Origin: Echinococcus granulosus
Taxonomy: Eukaryota; Platyhelminthes; Cestoda; Cyclophyllidea; Taeniidae
Direction of reading: 5' to 3'
DNA: 64,000 bases
Assembly (NCBI RefSeq): GCF_000524195.1
Contig: NW_020170390.1
Location: 731,159-795,158, forward strand
In this document: positions 1 through 10,706 of the stretch, piece by piece
Numbering within the stretch: position 1 is the first letter of the stretch
Layout: each line of letters starts with the position of its first letter
Notes under the pieces: generated by a model
Seen by the model: only the letters and a program-made list of their open reading frames with translations
What the model was told of the DNA's origin: nothing
Database searches by the model: none
Translations under genes and position numbers: made by a program

Positions 1-599
1 AAAGGTCTGCCCACCCGCGAGGTACAAGGGGGCTAATTCAAAGTACAAAAGTGGCGCCTCACAGAACCGAAGGATAAACCACTGTCGTATTACAAAGGTT
101 CACATTTTGAGTCACCGTCAAAAATTACACGTCAAAGATTTAACGCCCTGAATTAGTAGAATTTCCTGATGCCAAGCCAACTTTTGACATGTTATCAATG
201 TTTCAAGCTTTCGGACTTTAAAAAAGAAGCTTTAGTCGAAGGTCTCTCATAGCGGGTTTTAACTGCAGGTTTTGGGGAATTAGACACTAGTACCACATAT
301 GATTCATGAATGATGTAATGCGTGAATCACAAGTGACTCCTTCAAAGGTCAAAAAAAGTCGAAAGCGATGAATGTGGGAACCAATTTGAATAAATTCAAC
401 CGGTGTACTTGTCAGCTACAGAACGGAAACGATGTGAAAGTCCGCCCACGTTCGGCGAACCGCATCTGCTCTGTGAACAGTCATACACTTGTTGCGAATC
501 CTGTTTACTCATTTCAACACTAGCTAATGTGTGGTCACTCATTGCAGCACAGTTAAATAGTAACCGTTTCTAATATGCACTGAATAACAAGTAAGATAA

Positions 600-960
600 T
601 TTACCAAATCATTGCAAGACTACTGTTGCACATATTTTCCATTTGAAAATTTGTCACTGTTATTGGGCACAGTTCTGAGACATGATAAGGTAAGAGCCAA
701 CCTTCTGGGACATCAAAGGTGGCAAAATATGGCGTTTTGACACTAATTTGTTTGGAAGCAGCTTACAAGACTAATTACGTTTCAAGGTCACCACACAAAC
801 TACTCTTCGTGCGTCGACCCAATTTGACACCTGCTTATTGGTGTGAGACCTCCACAGCGGTAGGTAATTATTACTATGTTTATTTCAAAAAAAATCCATA
901 TTCGGCACACTTTGAACCAAAAGAGGTTTTCATTGTGGACCACTTTGAAGCGGCACGTAA
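600..960. repeat. Diverged repeat, copy 1
   Basis: This block aligns by eye with about 1575-1910 in the same orientation. Shared landmarks in the same order are a gcacat..ttccattt start, an acatgataa/tcatgataa motif, caaaatat..g, cttgacac/tttgacac, attacgttt, and a final aattacta..ttattt tract. The identity is far above background but the copies are clearly old, with many substitutions and small indels. No terminal repeats or coding capacity are visible. It could be a tandem duplication or two copies of an old interspersed element. Confidence 0.5.
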
Positions 961-1574
961 AAAATTATTTTTCACCCGATAGCAGCTAATCTTCAAATCT
1001 TATTAGTTTAATCACAAAATTTTAGGTTCAAGAAAACCCTTTGTACAAAGTGTTAAATGAGAGTGATTCAAGTATTGCTTTTCGTGCATAATTAAAGGAG
1101 CAACTATCATATAAATAAGATTATTTTATGGATCCTCTATTATCTCGCCTAAATACGCCACCATGGTCAACTTTATTCACTATAGCCTCGCTGCTTCGGT
1201 CAGTGATTAATTAGCTTAAAAATTGGTATCAAAATGTCTCCCCTCTTTTATCACTTTACCTAATCACATTGATAGCTGCTAGTTATTTCAAAGGAATGGT
1301 CTATTAGCATTTAAGTTTCCACACCGCATATCGTATGTATGAAATTCGCGTTTTAAAAATGAAGTAAAGGTTTTTGCAGCAGTACCCATTTAAACCTAAA
1401 AGAAGTCCCAACTGTTACACAATCAATGCTTCTGCAAAATAAATTTTGAAAAGATAATATCTCAACATTTCGGTCTCTTCTATATATGAAATGTAGTAGC
1501 CATGGTGTTATAAATACATTTAGCTTCTCATTCAAGTTCTCTGCGTAGACTCCGGTAAACCGTTTTAAAGTACC

Positions 1575-1910
1575 ATGTTAAATTGTCTCAATGCTGAAGC
1601 ACACATTTCCATTTAAAAATCGGAAAATGCAAAATGGGCCCAGCTATAAGGTAGGTCATGATAAAAGACAAAATACAGTAGGCAAATCAAAATATTGTGC
1701 CTTGACACCACTTGATTTGGAATCATCTTCCGAAGAATGCATTACGTTTTAAAGCTACCAGTGCAAATTGCTCTACACGTATGCCTCTATTAACATCTTG
1801 CATTTAAATCAATTCTCTAAGTTAGCATACAATTACTACTTATTTTATTTAGGTAATATTTTATATAGTGGGCAGAAGCAGTTGGCTTGCGGATCTATTT
1901 AGAAACACTT
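1575..1910. repeat. Diverged repeat, copy 2
   Basis: Second copy of the block described at about 600-960, roughly 970 bp downstream and in the same orientation. It begins with gcacacatttccattt, passes through taggtcatgataaa and caaaatattgtgccttgacac, and ends near the attactacttattt tract. I did not find a clear third copy, but a computed self-alignment is needed to exclude one. Confidence 0.5.
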
Positions 1911-4900
1911 TTCCAGATTAGGACATTTTTAAAAATGTACTATTTCTACTTGAATTTCACTGCATAAAACTAATAAAAACTTTTTTAATGTGTTCACTAT
2001 TCAAATATATGCCTATTCGAAGTAATCCTGCCATTACAAGCAGTAAGCCGTCCGAAAAGCATATAGTGGTTGTGATAATAAAGGTTTTGGAGAGTTGAGC
2101 AAAGTTCAAAGCTGCAGTCGAATTTTCAGAAGTGTACTCGGTCTTCTAAAAAAATTTGTCACTAATGCAACTGCTGAAAATACCCAAATCAGATGTGAGA
2201 AATCTGCATTAGCTTAGAACACACGTTCGCATTCGTCCACAAGTGCGACGGAGAAGGGTTGGAGGCTAGGGTGCGAGATTTCCACAGATTGGGTGTTCAG
2301 CAAAAATGCTTCTAAGATAAATAAAATATGTGGCCATTGGAATCGTTTAAGGCTGTATGGAAGTTGATTTCCAAAATCACAGTCATACATGGATGGCAGT
2401 GCAAATTGCGAATCTCCCATTTGTTTGCAATCCAATTATGCAGTAAGTTAATAATTTTTTTTCCAAAAACGCGGTGCCACAAATACACAGATTTTTTAAT
2501 CCGTAAAATACTTTTTGTTAAAACACTTGTTCATTGATGGAACTAGAAAACTTTTTAAGCATAATCATTGAAAATAACTATCTTGAATTTACTTTGGCCT
2601 GTTTTAATTCATTAGTGAAGATAAAATTTTAAAAGGACTTCTGCGCTCTATTTGCATAATAAGAAACCAAGAAAATAAGTCCCTTATATCCTACTAAGAT
2701 TATACACTTTAATTAGCCAATTGATGGGTTTGTGGACTATTTCCTATTGATCAAGACCAAAACTACTTGGACATAGACATTCACACATAACAGGTTACAA
2801 ATAACCTGTACAAATCCTAGCATTCCTTTACTTAACGTTTGTCCGAGCCTGTTTGGGGCCTATGAAGCACCTCTAGACCCCACGTGCTTAACACAGCTAT
2901 TTGTCCAGCGTTTTCATCAGGCGATTAATCATTTTCCGCCAAATCCTGCCTTTGGACTTTGCGACACAACCTGCGATATGTTGGCAAACTCGTCCCTAAT
3001 CACAGTAGTGGTGCTGTGCAACCGAAACCGTTAAGGTGTCATTACTAATGGACAAAATCAGCGGAGAATAGAACACAGATTCTTTACCCGTGTATACAAA
3101 AAGCCTTTACATGACTACTGATTTTGATTCAGTGTAGGTGTAAGCTATCCATTCTCGCAGAATTCATAACTCTCAAACATGCACATCCAAGAACCTGTGA
3201 AAAACAACCACAATTTGTTCGGAAACTTTTCGTGAGGCACCGTAGCTACATTCTAGGTATTAGCAATATTTGTAATGGCTACTGACTGATAGAGGATTGC
3301 CAAGAGATCCATCAACCATTTGTTTAAGACCTAGCGAAGAAATAAGAGATACCACTTATCGTTATTATTTATAAGCAAAAAATAATAGATAGGGTATATT
3401 GTTGGATTTTGGCAACGTTGCATTTTTAGGATCTGTATAAAATTTGAAGCAGAGATAGTGGCACGTTGACACAAAAAATAATGTTAAAAGACGTTGTAGT
3501 AAGACCTTTCACTTGATCGCTCCGCCTACATGCAGCGAAGAATGTGACTACGAAGGCACAGCGCTAGAAATTGAACACAAAATTTTGTTTTAATAAATAC
3601 ATTTCACTAAATGCCATAATCAGGGGTGCTAGATCAAACTGCTTCTCAATGATATATTTTGGAAGATAACCACGTGCTGGTAGCTTTCTTGAGGGCTCTA
3701 AGCAGAAATCCATTAATAGGCTAAATTTGGAGACCTTTTTTAGAATGTACCTAAACATCCTACACTCCTAATGGAAAGGCATTAGGAATGTTTAAGTAAG
3801 TCATAATCAAAACTTCTAGGATTATTGCTTCTCTAGAGCTCGTGGTTTATGGTGCAGGAAACTCACTTCAATTTTCGAACCTGACAGAGACTATCCAGAC
3901 TAGGCACTTCCTTACCACGAAAGGAGGTGCGAAATAATATTTAAGGAATTTACATAGGCACTATCATGGTACAATAGTACGGAGAATGCCTCATATACTC
4001 AACACAAATTCAAAAGGGTGTGAAACCTTTCATTTAAAGCGAGTTACAACTTTATTTGTCAAGAGTTTGGCCATATTAGAGAAGTATGCTTTTCAAAACC
4101 TCGTGACGCTTAAAGGAAGCACTCAGCCCACAGGGAACGGCTTAGGGGTTTACCATGAAGCGTTAATAAAACTAGCATTAGTGCTATCTTGCACGCAAGC
4201 GGATCGTCCTGTCGCGTTTACGGATGGCATCAAGCGACGGTCAGCGTCGATTTTAAGAGGTTCTCGACAATAATACCCTTTTATGATGTTTTTAAGGCAG
4301 TGAAAGTGTTGGCATCGACGTTTCATCCTAGTGGGGAAGCAGCAACCTCTCCAAAAGTCAAGTAAGTAACCTCTCTCTCTTAAAATGACCACTTTTACCC
4401 AAATTAGCCATTTACTTCGGCTTTTGTAATTTTCGGCATAGGATGCGCCTTGCCTATCAATTTCATTCACTTCCTTTTGGCATTAACGAGACCTGCAGCG
4501 GTTTGTGGATGTGTACGTGCACCTGTGCAAGGGTAGGACTTAGGAACGGGTGTCGAAGTGTAGATTTACCGAGACGGTAATCTGCTCAGCGAGTCAAGGC
4601 GGCAAACGACTAAAAAGTGGAGGATTCTTATCTCATAACTAAAATACAATTCCTGTTTTCGGCTTTAGTAAATCAACTGCTTCTGTGCAAATAGCGCAGC
4701 CGCGTGTACGCGTGAGCCTGTCGCAGCTACGCCGAAACGCGTGTGCGCTTCTCAGCCGCCACATTGCGCAACTGATCCCGCGCACTGTTTCCACCATTTG
4801 TGACTACTTAAAACTACTTTATTATGATTATAATCCAGTTTCCTGCCTAAGTTTTTCAGAATGCTTAAGAAATCAAGCGTTAGAATTTCCAAATTTCTGA

Positions 4901-5856
4901 ATTTCACAATTTTTGAGCCCCAAAGTGTGGATTCAATATTTCTACAAAATAAAAGCAAATGCATTCTTCTCTCGCCCCTTTACAAGTGCATAGATATCGA
5001 ATATTTACAATTCTTGCATAGAGTTTAGGCTAAATACTTTTTTAAAAAAATTACTGGATTGTTTTGTAGGAATTGCTTTTGGTGTTGCATGTGTGAGATA
5101 AGTGTGATTTGGGTGTGTAGTCAAGGGAGACAGCCGTATGACATTTTCGATGAATTATGGCATGATTGCGTAACTGGAACGCTTGCACAAAAACTGTCTG
5201 CGCTTCTGGTTGCAGTTAATTCAACAGAAGTCTGTCAAAACTTGAGGGAGCATCGAGGACGGGAAAAGACTTAGCGACACTTATTGACTTGCCTTGCCTA
5301 ACTGATGCTGCTGCTTAGATCTACAAATTCGCTGATCCTTTACACGTACAATCTGTGGCTAATAGTACTAGAGGTTACAAAAGTGACTATGAAATTGTGG
5401 TGGTAGTCATGGTGCCTGGTATTTTTGATACTCTTATTGTATCTTGTATCTATTCTTAATTGCCAATAGTGCTAAGCACAATTTGGCTTCGATACTAGTA
5501 AAATTAACTGGTTCTGAACATCACAAATGGCTTTGCGAATTATAAGATTTTTATGCAGCTTTCCGTCAACTCAAAGTCCTTAAGGTTCACGTGTCCATCA
5601 GCTTAAAAATTATCCTAAATTTTGTAAATTCAATGCCAATCTCGTGAGAGCCTTAAGGCAGTGAAAGAACGGCATCACTTCCTTACAGTGAATGCAAAGA
5701 TGCCTTTGCGCTAGCAAAAATCCATCATTTATGGGCTCTCCTTCGTGAAAGTCCAAAGAAATTTATACCAATTCATACTCACCCCATGAGCTTCCAGGCA
5801 TCTGAATAATCTAGTTTCCATATGTTTGCGAAGCAAGAAAATAAGGATTTTAGGAG

Positions 5857-6071
5857 TTTTGCGCCTCAAATTTACGTTCAAGCACCTCATTGCAACTTTG
5901 GTTGCCAAATGCCAACTCGACTCTTCAATCGACCGCATGTTGGAGCAAACTCACCAAAAGTACGACGAGGGCTCTTGTCTGTTTCAGATCCCAATCGCCA
6001 AGTTGCTCGAATTCTGTGCCCTAAGTATCAGGTATTACAGAATCATCATGGAAAAATATAAACCCAAATAA
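5857..6071 (+). other. Possible coding exon (strand uncertain)
   Basis: After a possible acceptor (gattttag at about 5849-5856) one frame runs open for about 70 codons to a TAA at 6069-6071, with natural-looking helical composition (for example KHLIATLVAKC and IRYYRIIMEKYKPK). The opposite strand is also open over much of the interval and has two strong GTGAGT donor matches near 5950 and 5780. The block is less AT-rich than its surroundings. I recognise no family. It could be a terminal exon on the plus strand, internal exons on the minus strand, or a decayed gene fragment. Confidence 0.25.
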
Positions 6072-7803
6072 TAAAGCAGATGTTTTGCTTACCACTTATG
6101 AAAGTAGGATGCGAAATAGAAATTTTCTGGGCAGTAAATTCATTTCGGTTACGAAAGAGATAGAGATAGGTGTGCAACGCTATTAGTCACTTTTTAGAAC
6201 ACTAAAGATCTTGTAAGCCACCGCAGCTCATGCCAATCGACACAATTTTGTCCGAGGAACAAACAATCGGTTAAAACATCCGCTTTTAGGGGTTTTACAT
6301 TTCATAAAGATGCCTTCGACAGTGCAGACAATGCGCTTTTAAGAACTCGTGAAATCCGCCCTCTAGAAGGCCCCATTAGTAATCGCAGCATCAGTCGCAA
6401 CCTGTCCTCATCCAAATTAAAAGGTCATTTTTTTAATAAAATTTAAGCCAATGCATCATTTTTTTTTCCAATCATCACTTAAGGGATAGGAGCACGACCA
6501 TGTAAAAACGGCTGATTTGCTTGCTTAAGGGAAGTGTTTACAGAAGTGACTGCTGGACTTGGCAAAAAGACATTAGTTTTCCAGGGTAAATGCCTTTGCA
6601 TAACCTAGAAATATGATTAAGAAATCAAAAAATAAATTAAAAACCTTACACTCTCAGATGATTGTGGGTTAATCAATGCGCACTCAGAAATTCGAAAAGC
6701 ATGTGAATGGGCGGAAAGGAATTTTCGAATTTCACTCGATTGCAGGATAAGCCGGGATAATGCAACGCGACATTACCTGTAGTAACTCTGATCTACCAGT
6801 TGCACATCACGCCGAAATTCTTCCCCAAGAATAAGGTCTATCGTAAACAAGATGCCTCTCTTTATTTCCTTTGTCTTAAAGCATTACTCGGCTATGTGAT
6901 GACCTAAGTCACCCAAACGAAATACCGAATTTGATAACAAAGGTAAAGAAAATATGTTGGATGAATGACTGAAGGGAAGGATCATTGGTCTGTTTCGATT
7001 AAAGTGGGATAAATACAACGCACAAATCAACTGTTTCTGCTTACAAAGTGACCAAAACCTGATAAAAACGTTTCTTAAATTTGTAAACAAGCAAAGAGAC
7101 CCCACACAAGTCTAGTCAGTTTATTTTGGAATAAAGGGGACAGAGAGTGTTTACATCGTAGTAAAGCTCGACTTTAACCCAGATTATTTATTGATATCTT
7201 TGTGGTGACTTCAAGAAAAAACCATCCAGAGGCTTTTTATTAAGTCAGTTACCCCTAACTAAGTCCACTCTTAAAAAATTTTGCTAAGAGTAAGTCGGGG
7301 TTGAATAAAAATCAAAACTAACTCTCACATAAAATGCTTTAAATTTTCTTTTGGATTTCCAGCGCTATATGACTGAGGTTTTTCAAAAGTCCTAGAATGA
7401 ATTTTGAACAATTAAGCCGACTAACCTAGTAACCAGGAGTGTATGATTAACTGATTATATTTGCTGTCGAAATGTGCTTTAGAGTAATAAATCCACCACC
7501 AAGAAAACATTATAGTGAATTCATAGTCATAATACAGGGGTAAGCAACTGTCCTAACTTAAACACCCTTTTAAAATACCAAAGCTCTAAGTGTGTTCACC
7601 AAATGTAATCAAAAGATGGTCAGCCAACTATCACAGAGCGCCGAAAATAATGACGTCTACGGTCACCACGTGAATAGAAAGAACTTCAGAATCTACACTG
7701 TTAAGTGACTGACTGCGCAAATGGAAATAACCAAAACATAAGTGTTATACAGTCGCCAAACGCACATTATGTCAATAGCAAATGCAAAACTTATTTAAAA
7801 AAA
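6072..7803. other. Intergenic, nothing recognised
   Basis: AT-rich spacer between the exon island at 5.9 kb and the 3' end of the SPEF1 homologue. I see no convincing exon, RNA gene or mobile-element feature on either strand. Confidence 0.5.
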
Positions 7804-7809
7804 TTTATT
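7804..7809 (-). terminator. Poly(A) signal of SPEF1 homologue
   Basis: On the minus strand this reads AATAAA, about 55 bases past the stop codon of the SPEF1-like gene. The distance and orientation suit a cleavage and polyadenylation signal. The region is AT-rich, so a chance match is possible. Confidence 0.5.
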
Positions 7810-7863
7810 AAAATCTGACCAATGTGCATATTGGTTAGCATAAAATCTGACGATAAAGGATTA

Positions 7864-8679
7864 TCATGTCATTGAAAAATATTCAAGTCTTGATTGAAGT
7901 TCGGTTATTCGCATATCCTTCAGTTGAAGTAAATGCTGCGTACGCCGAAGCTTAGCATTAAGAATGTCAACTGTTTCTTGAAGCTCAAGGCACTCTTGTA
8001 CTTTCTGTTCGTAAACTTGGAGCATGTCTTGAGCAGCAATATCACGGGGTCCATTATTAATGTTGGGTTGCCTCCAGGATCGCCGGTTTAGTGACTTTGA
8101 TACTGAAAATGCCTTATTGGAAGGACTTAGAGATTGCGTACTCTTTTTTGGAATAACTGGGAGGGTTTTTTCACTGGCAGAATTTTCTGTGCGCACGGAA
8201 GGAATCCTGCGAAGGCGCTGCAAATTGGATGTTGGCGTAACCACCCTCGGTAAAACGATTTGAGAAGGATGATTCGGCGAAAATCTGTTTTCATTGTCGT
8301 TAGGAACGTCTTTATGTTCCCGAAATTTCGAACGCAAAAGTAAAAGTAATTTTTCAATCGTTCCAGGTTGCGCATTGACCAGAGAATCAACGACATCATC
8401 TGTTAGTTTAAAAGAAAATTTGGAAAAGACTTTTCGATTCAGTAAATGCCAGTTGTTCCTCTTGCCCTCCATTTTATTGCAACTTTGAAAATTATGAATA
8501 TCAACGTATTTCGGGAAGAAATGTCTAATGACTTCCGCAACTAACACACCATCAGAGAAATCACGACTTATATTCCTTTTCGGTCGTGATAAAGGAATAG
8601 AATCAACCCATGCATATAAATCATGTAGAACCTGCTGATCGAGCTCGTTTATCATTGCAAAGTCGGTAACATTACGCAT
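7864..8679 (-). CDS. SPEF1: SPEF1-like CH-domain flagellar protein
   Basis: Homologue of sperm flagellar protein 1 (CLAMP), a microtubule-binding and bundling protein of ciliary axonemes, including the central apparatus, and of epithelial microtubules. The single ORF encodes 271 residues from a true ATG at 8677-8679. A second Met at residue 9 is an alternative start that also keeps the whole domain. Residues about 14-118 form the CH (calponin-homology-like) domain, with the hallmark stretches LYAWVDSIPLSRPKRN, SRDFSDGVLVAEVI and NWHLLNRKV. These follow the vertebrate protein closely. Residues 120-210 are a polar, basic, Ser/Pro-rich linker. Residues about 215-266 form a Leu/Gln/Glu coiled coil, as in the family. 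The length is slightly above the usual 230-odd residues because of the linker. The gene has no introns here, unlike vertebrate SPEF1. It is divergently arranged with the ZMYND11 homologue, about 2 kb away. Confidence 0.93.
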   Translation of the reverse strand: MRNVTDFAMINELDQQVLHDLYAWVDSIPLSRPKRNISRDFSDGVLVAEVIRHFFPKYVDIHNFQSCNKMEGKRNNWHLLNRKVFSKFSFKLTDDVVDSLVNAQPGTIEKLLLLLRSKFREHKDVPNDNENRFSPNHPSQIVLPRVVTPTSNLQRLRRIPSVRTENSASEKTLPVIPKKSTQSLSPSNKAFSVSKSLNRRSWRQPNINNGPRDIAAQDMLQVYEQKVQECLELQETVDILNAKLRRTQHLLQLKDMRITELQSRLEYFSMT

Positions 8680-10706
8680 TGACTACAATCATCTTAAATG
8701 CTCCCCACAAAGCTATTCAATTTAAGCGGTAGAGTCAACGATGATAGCAACAAAGTTCAAGGATATAAATCACACTTAATTAGGACTCATAAACAGATGG
8801 AACACAACTGCATAGCAAAAGCAAACCCCATACTGTTGCTCCCATTACAACTTTAAAATGGACAGAGCGGCTAACGGATAGCAGTAAGTAGGAACTCAAC
8901 ATCAATATTGTCACAAATTGCCTCAAATAAATAAAGGCAAATGCAACAAATGATGTAAATAAATAAGTAAACAAAGTCACGCAGTAAAAATTATTTGGAT
9001 TTTGAGGGGGAAAATGTCGGTATTGATTGATGAAATTATAAGCTAATGACAAAATCCCACACTTACATTATTTTATTATGTTTCCTGTATAAAACAAACA
9101 AATTGACCTGCTGGCAAATCCTTCAAACCGTGATGTTTATCACCAAGGATGTTGCTTTTCCCTTCTTGTTTTTTAGCATTAATCACGACAGATCGCTCCA
9201 GACCTTGGTCTGGAATACTACTCAGAAATACTGGTCTTCAGCGCATAATTAACCACAGCTTTTCCTATAAAGAACCTAATTTGCGTAAGGAAACTGGGTC
9301 TGCTTTGACACCGCAGCAAGTTAGTGCTGTTTACCAGAGTACATATTGCCAAAGTACGGGTAGTTGGGGGGCCACTAGCTCGACCAAAAATTCATGCTGT
9401 AGTCAGTGTTTTAAGGTCAGTACACAAACCGACAACTTCAGTTATCGAATTTTCCTGCATGCAAGAAAGTGCCTGGTCTTAACTCTAGTGACCCGTTTCT
9501 CCAATTCCACAGTATTTAGGGTTCTGTTCCATTTATGAACTACGTAGGTAAGGGCAAAACTCATCGGCTTCATGCTGCTTAAGACCGGAAGATGTTCTGT
9601 AACAAATGCAGTAGGCATGCCACTCGCTGACAGTAAAAATCTTGGTACTAAAGCAGAGTCATTCAATAAAAGCCAAGATTTAACCTAGTCCCACGAGACC
9701 AATACTTTGCAATTGTACTTACTCGCCAATTTGCTATCAATTTTGTGTCGCTCATTTATTCACCTGGGTTCTACTAGGTTGCTAAATAACTAAATATAGT
9801 AACGCCTGTTTGCAAAAGTAACATTTTCATGTAGATACTATGGGTAGCTCCGGGATAGGCTTTCAATTGGCTAAGGTAAGGTGTTGCTTCAGTTGTGGAT
9901 AGCCTTAATGCGGAACACTGGACTGAGTTGATTTCCAAAAGCAGGAGTCATCTGCAACCCTTCAGCAAAAAGTCCGTGGCAGATATTCTTCTTCCGAGAC
10001 GTCAAGGCCTAATCGTCACTCGCAAAAATTAGGCTGTTTTTGTTTATAGATCGAGTTCGCTTACCGCTGCCATCAACACAGTGCCCCGAATCTTCCCTAA
10101 AATAGTAACCAGCCAAAGTACCAAGGCTCCTGATATAGCCTGAAGTTTGTATCACAAAGCAGAAATGTGGTTTGTAGGGACTATATTGACCACAAATTTA
10201 AGTGCAAAATTAGTAGGAACTCAAGTCACCACGGCTAATCATTCCTTGGTTTACTTCATTTGATTAAGTTTTTCAAGCCTACCCATAGTTGTTTAAAGTT
10301 AATTTACAGTTTAAAAACCTGTTTTTCTGCAGATACATCATGGTTTATCTTATACGATCGATGAGCAAAATGTGCAGCAAGACATTTATATTATTTTTAA
10401 CCAGTTCTTTAGTGGTAACGCTAGCATAAAATTTGTATTTAAAAGCCAAAATTTTTCGTTTGTAAGCCTCTTTACTGTAATTTGTCTGAGTCACACATGT
10501 GTCCTGACATTATGGGGAATCCGTGTTTGGGTAAATTCTTTTGGGTATACTGGCGCTCCTTTTGAGTGGTTTTTCGGCCGTCTTTATGCCTTTCGTGGTT
10601 CCACTTGTGTAGAGGAAGTGCTAAAAGCGTGGAATCCAAGTTTTCAAGTTACTTTCGTAGCAGATATAACTGATTCTATCAGCTTAACGCTGTTGTTCGG
10701 CTGGAT
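8680..10706. other. Divergent intergenic spacer SPEF1/ZMYND11
   Basis: Spacer between the two divergent start codons, so it should hold both promoters and 5' UTRs. I see no clear TATA box at a convincing distance. Long open frames at 9149-9538 and 10372-10809 lack recognisable motifs. The second overlaps the true ZMYND11 start in another frame, so I treat both as chance. Confidence 0.5.

Larger units (their letters stand above)
1..5728. other. Intergenic, no confident gene
   Basis: AT-rich sequence with no ORF that looks like a family I recognise and no convincing exon chain on either strand. It contains one pair of diverged repeat copies (about 600-960 and 1575-1910, listed separately). A short CpG-rich patch at about 4680-4795 (repeated cgcg and acgc motifs) stands out from the background and could be a promoter or a short non-coding exon. 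The open frames near 4000-4470 are short, start-poor and have no recognisable motif. Confidence 0.5.

Noticed and set aside
9149..9538. 129-codon plus-strand ORF
   Set aside because: No recognisable domain, splice context or natural start; likely chance.
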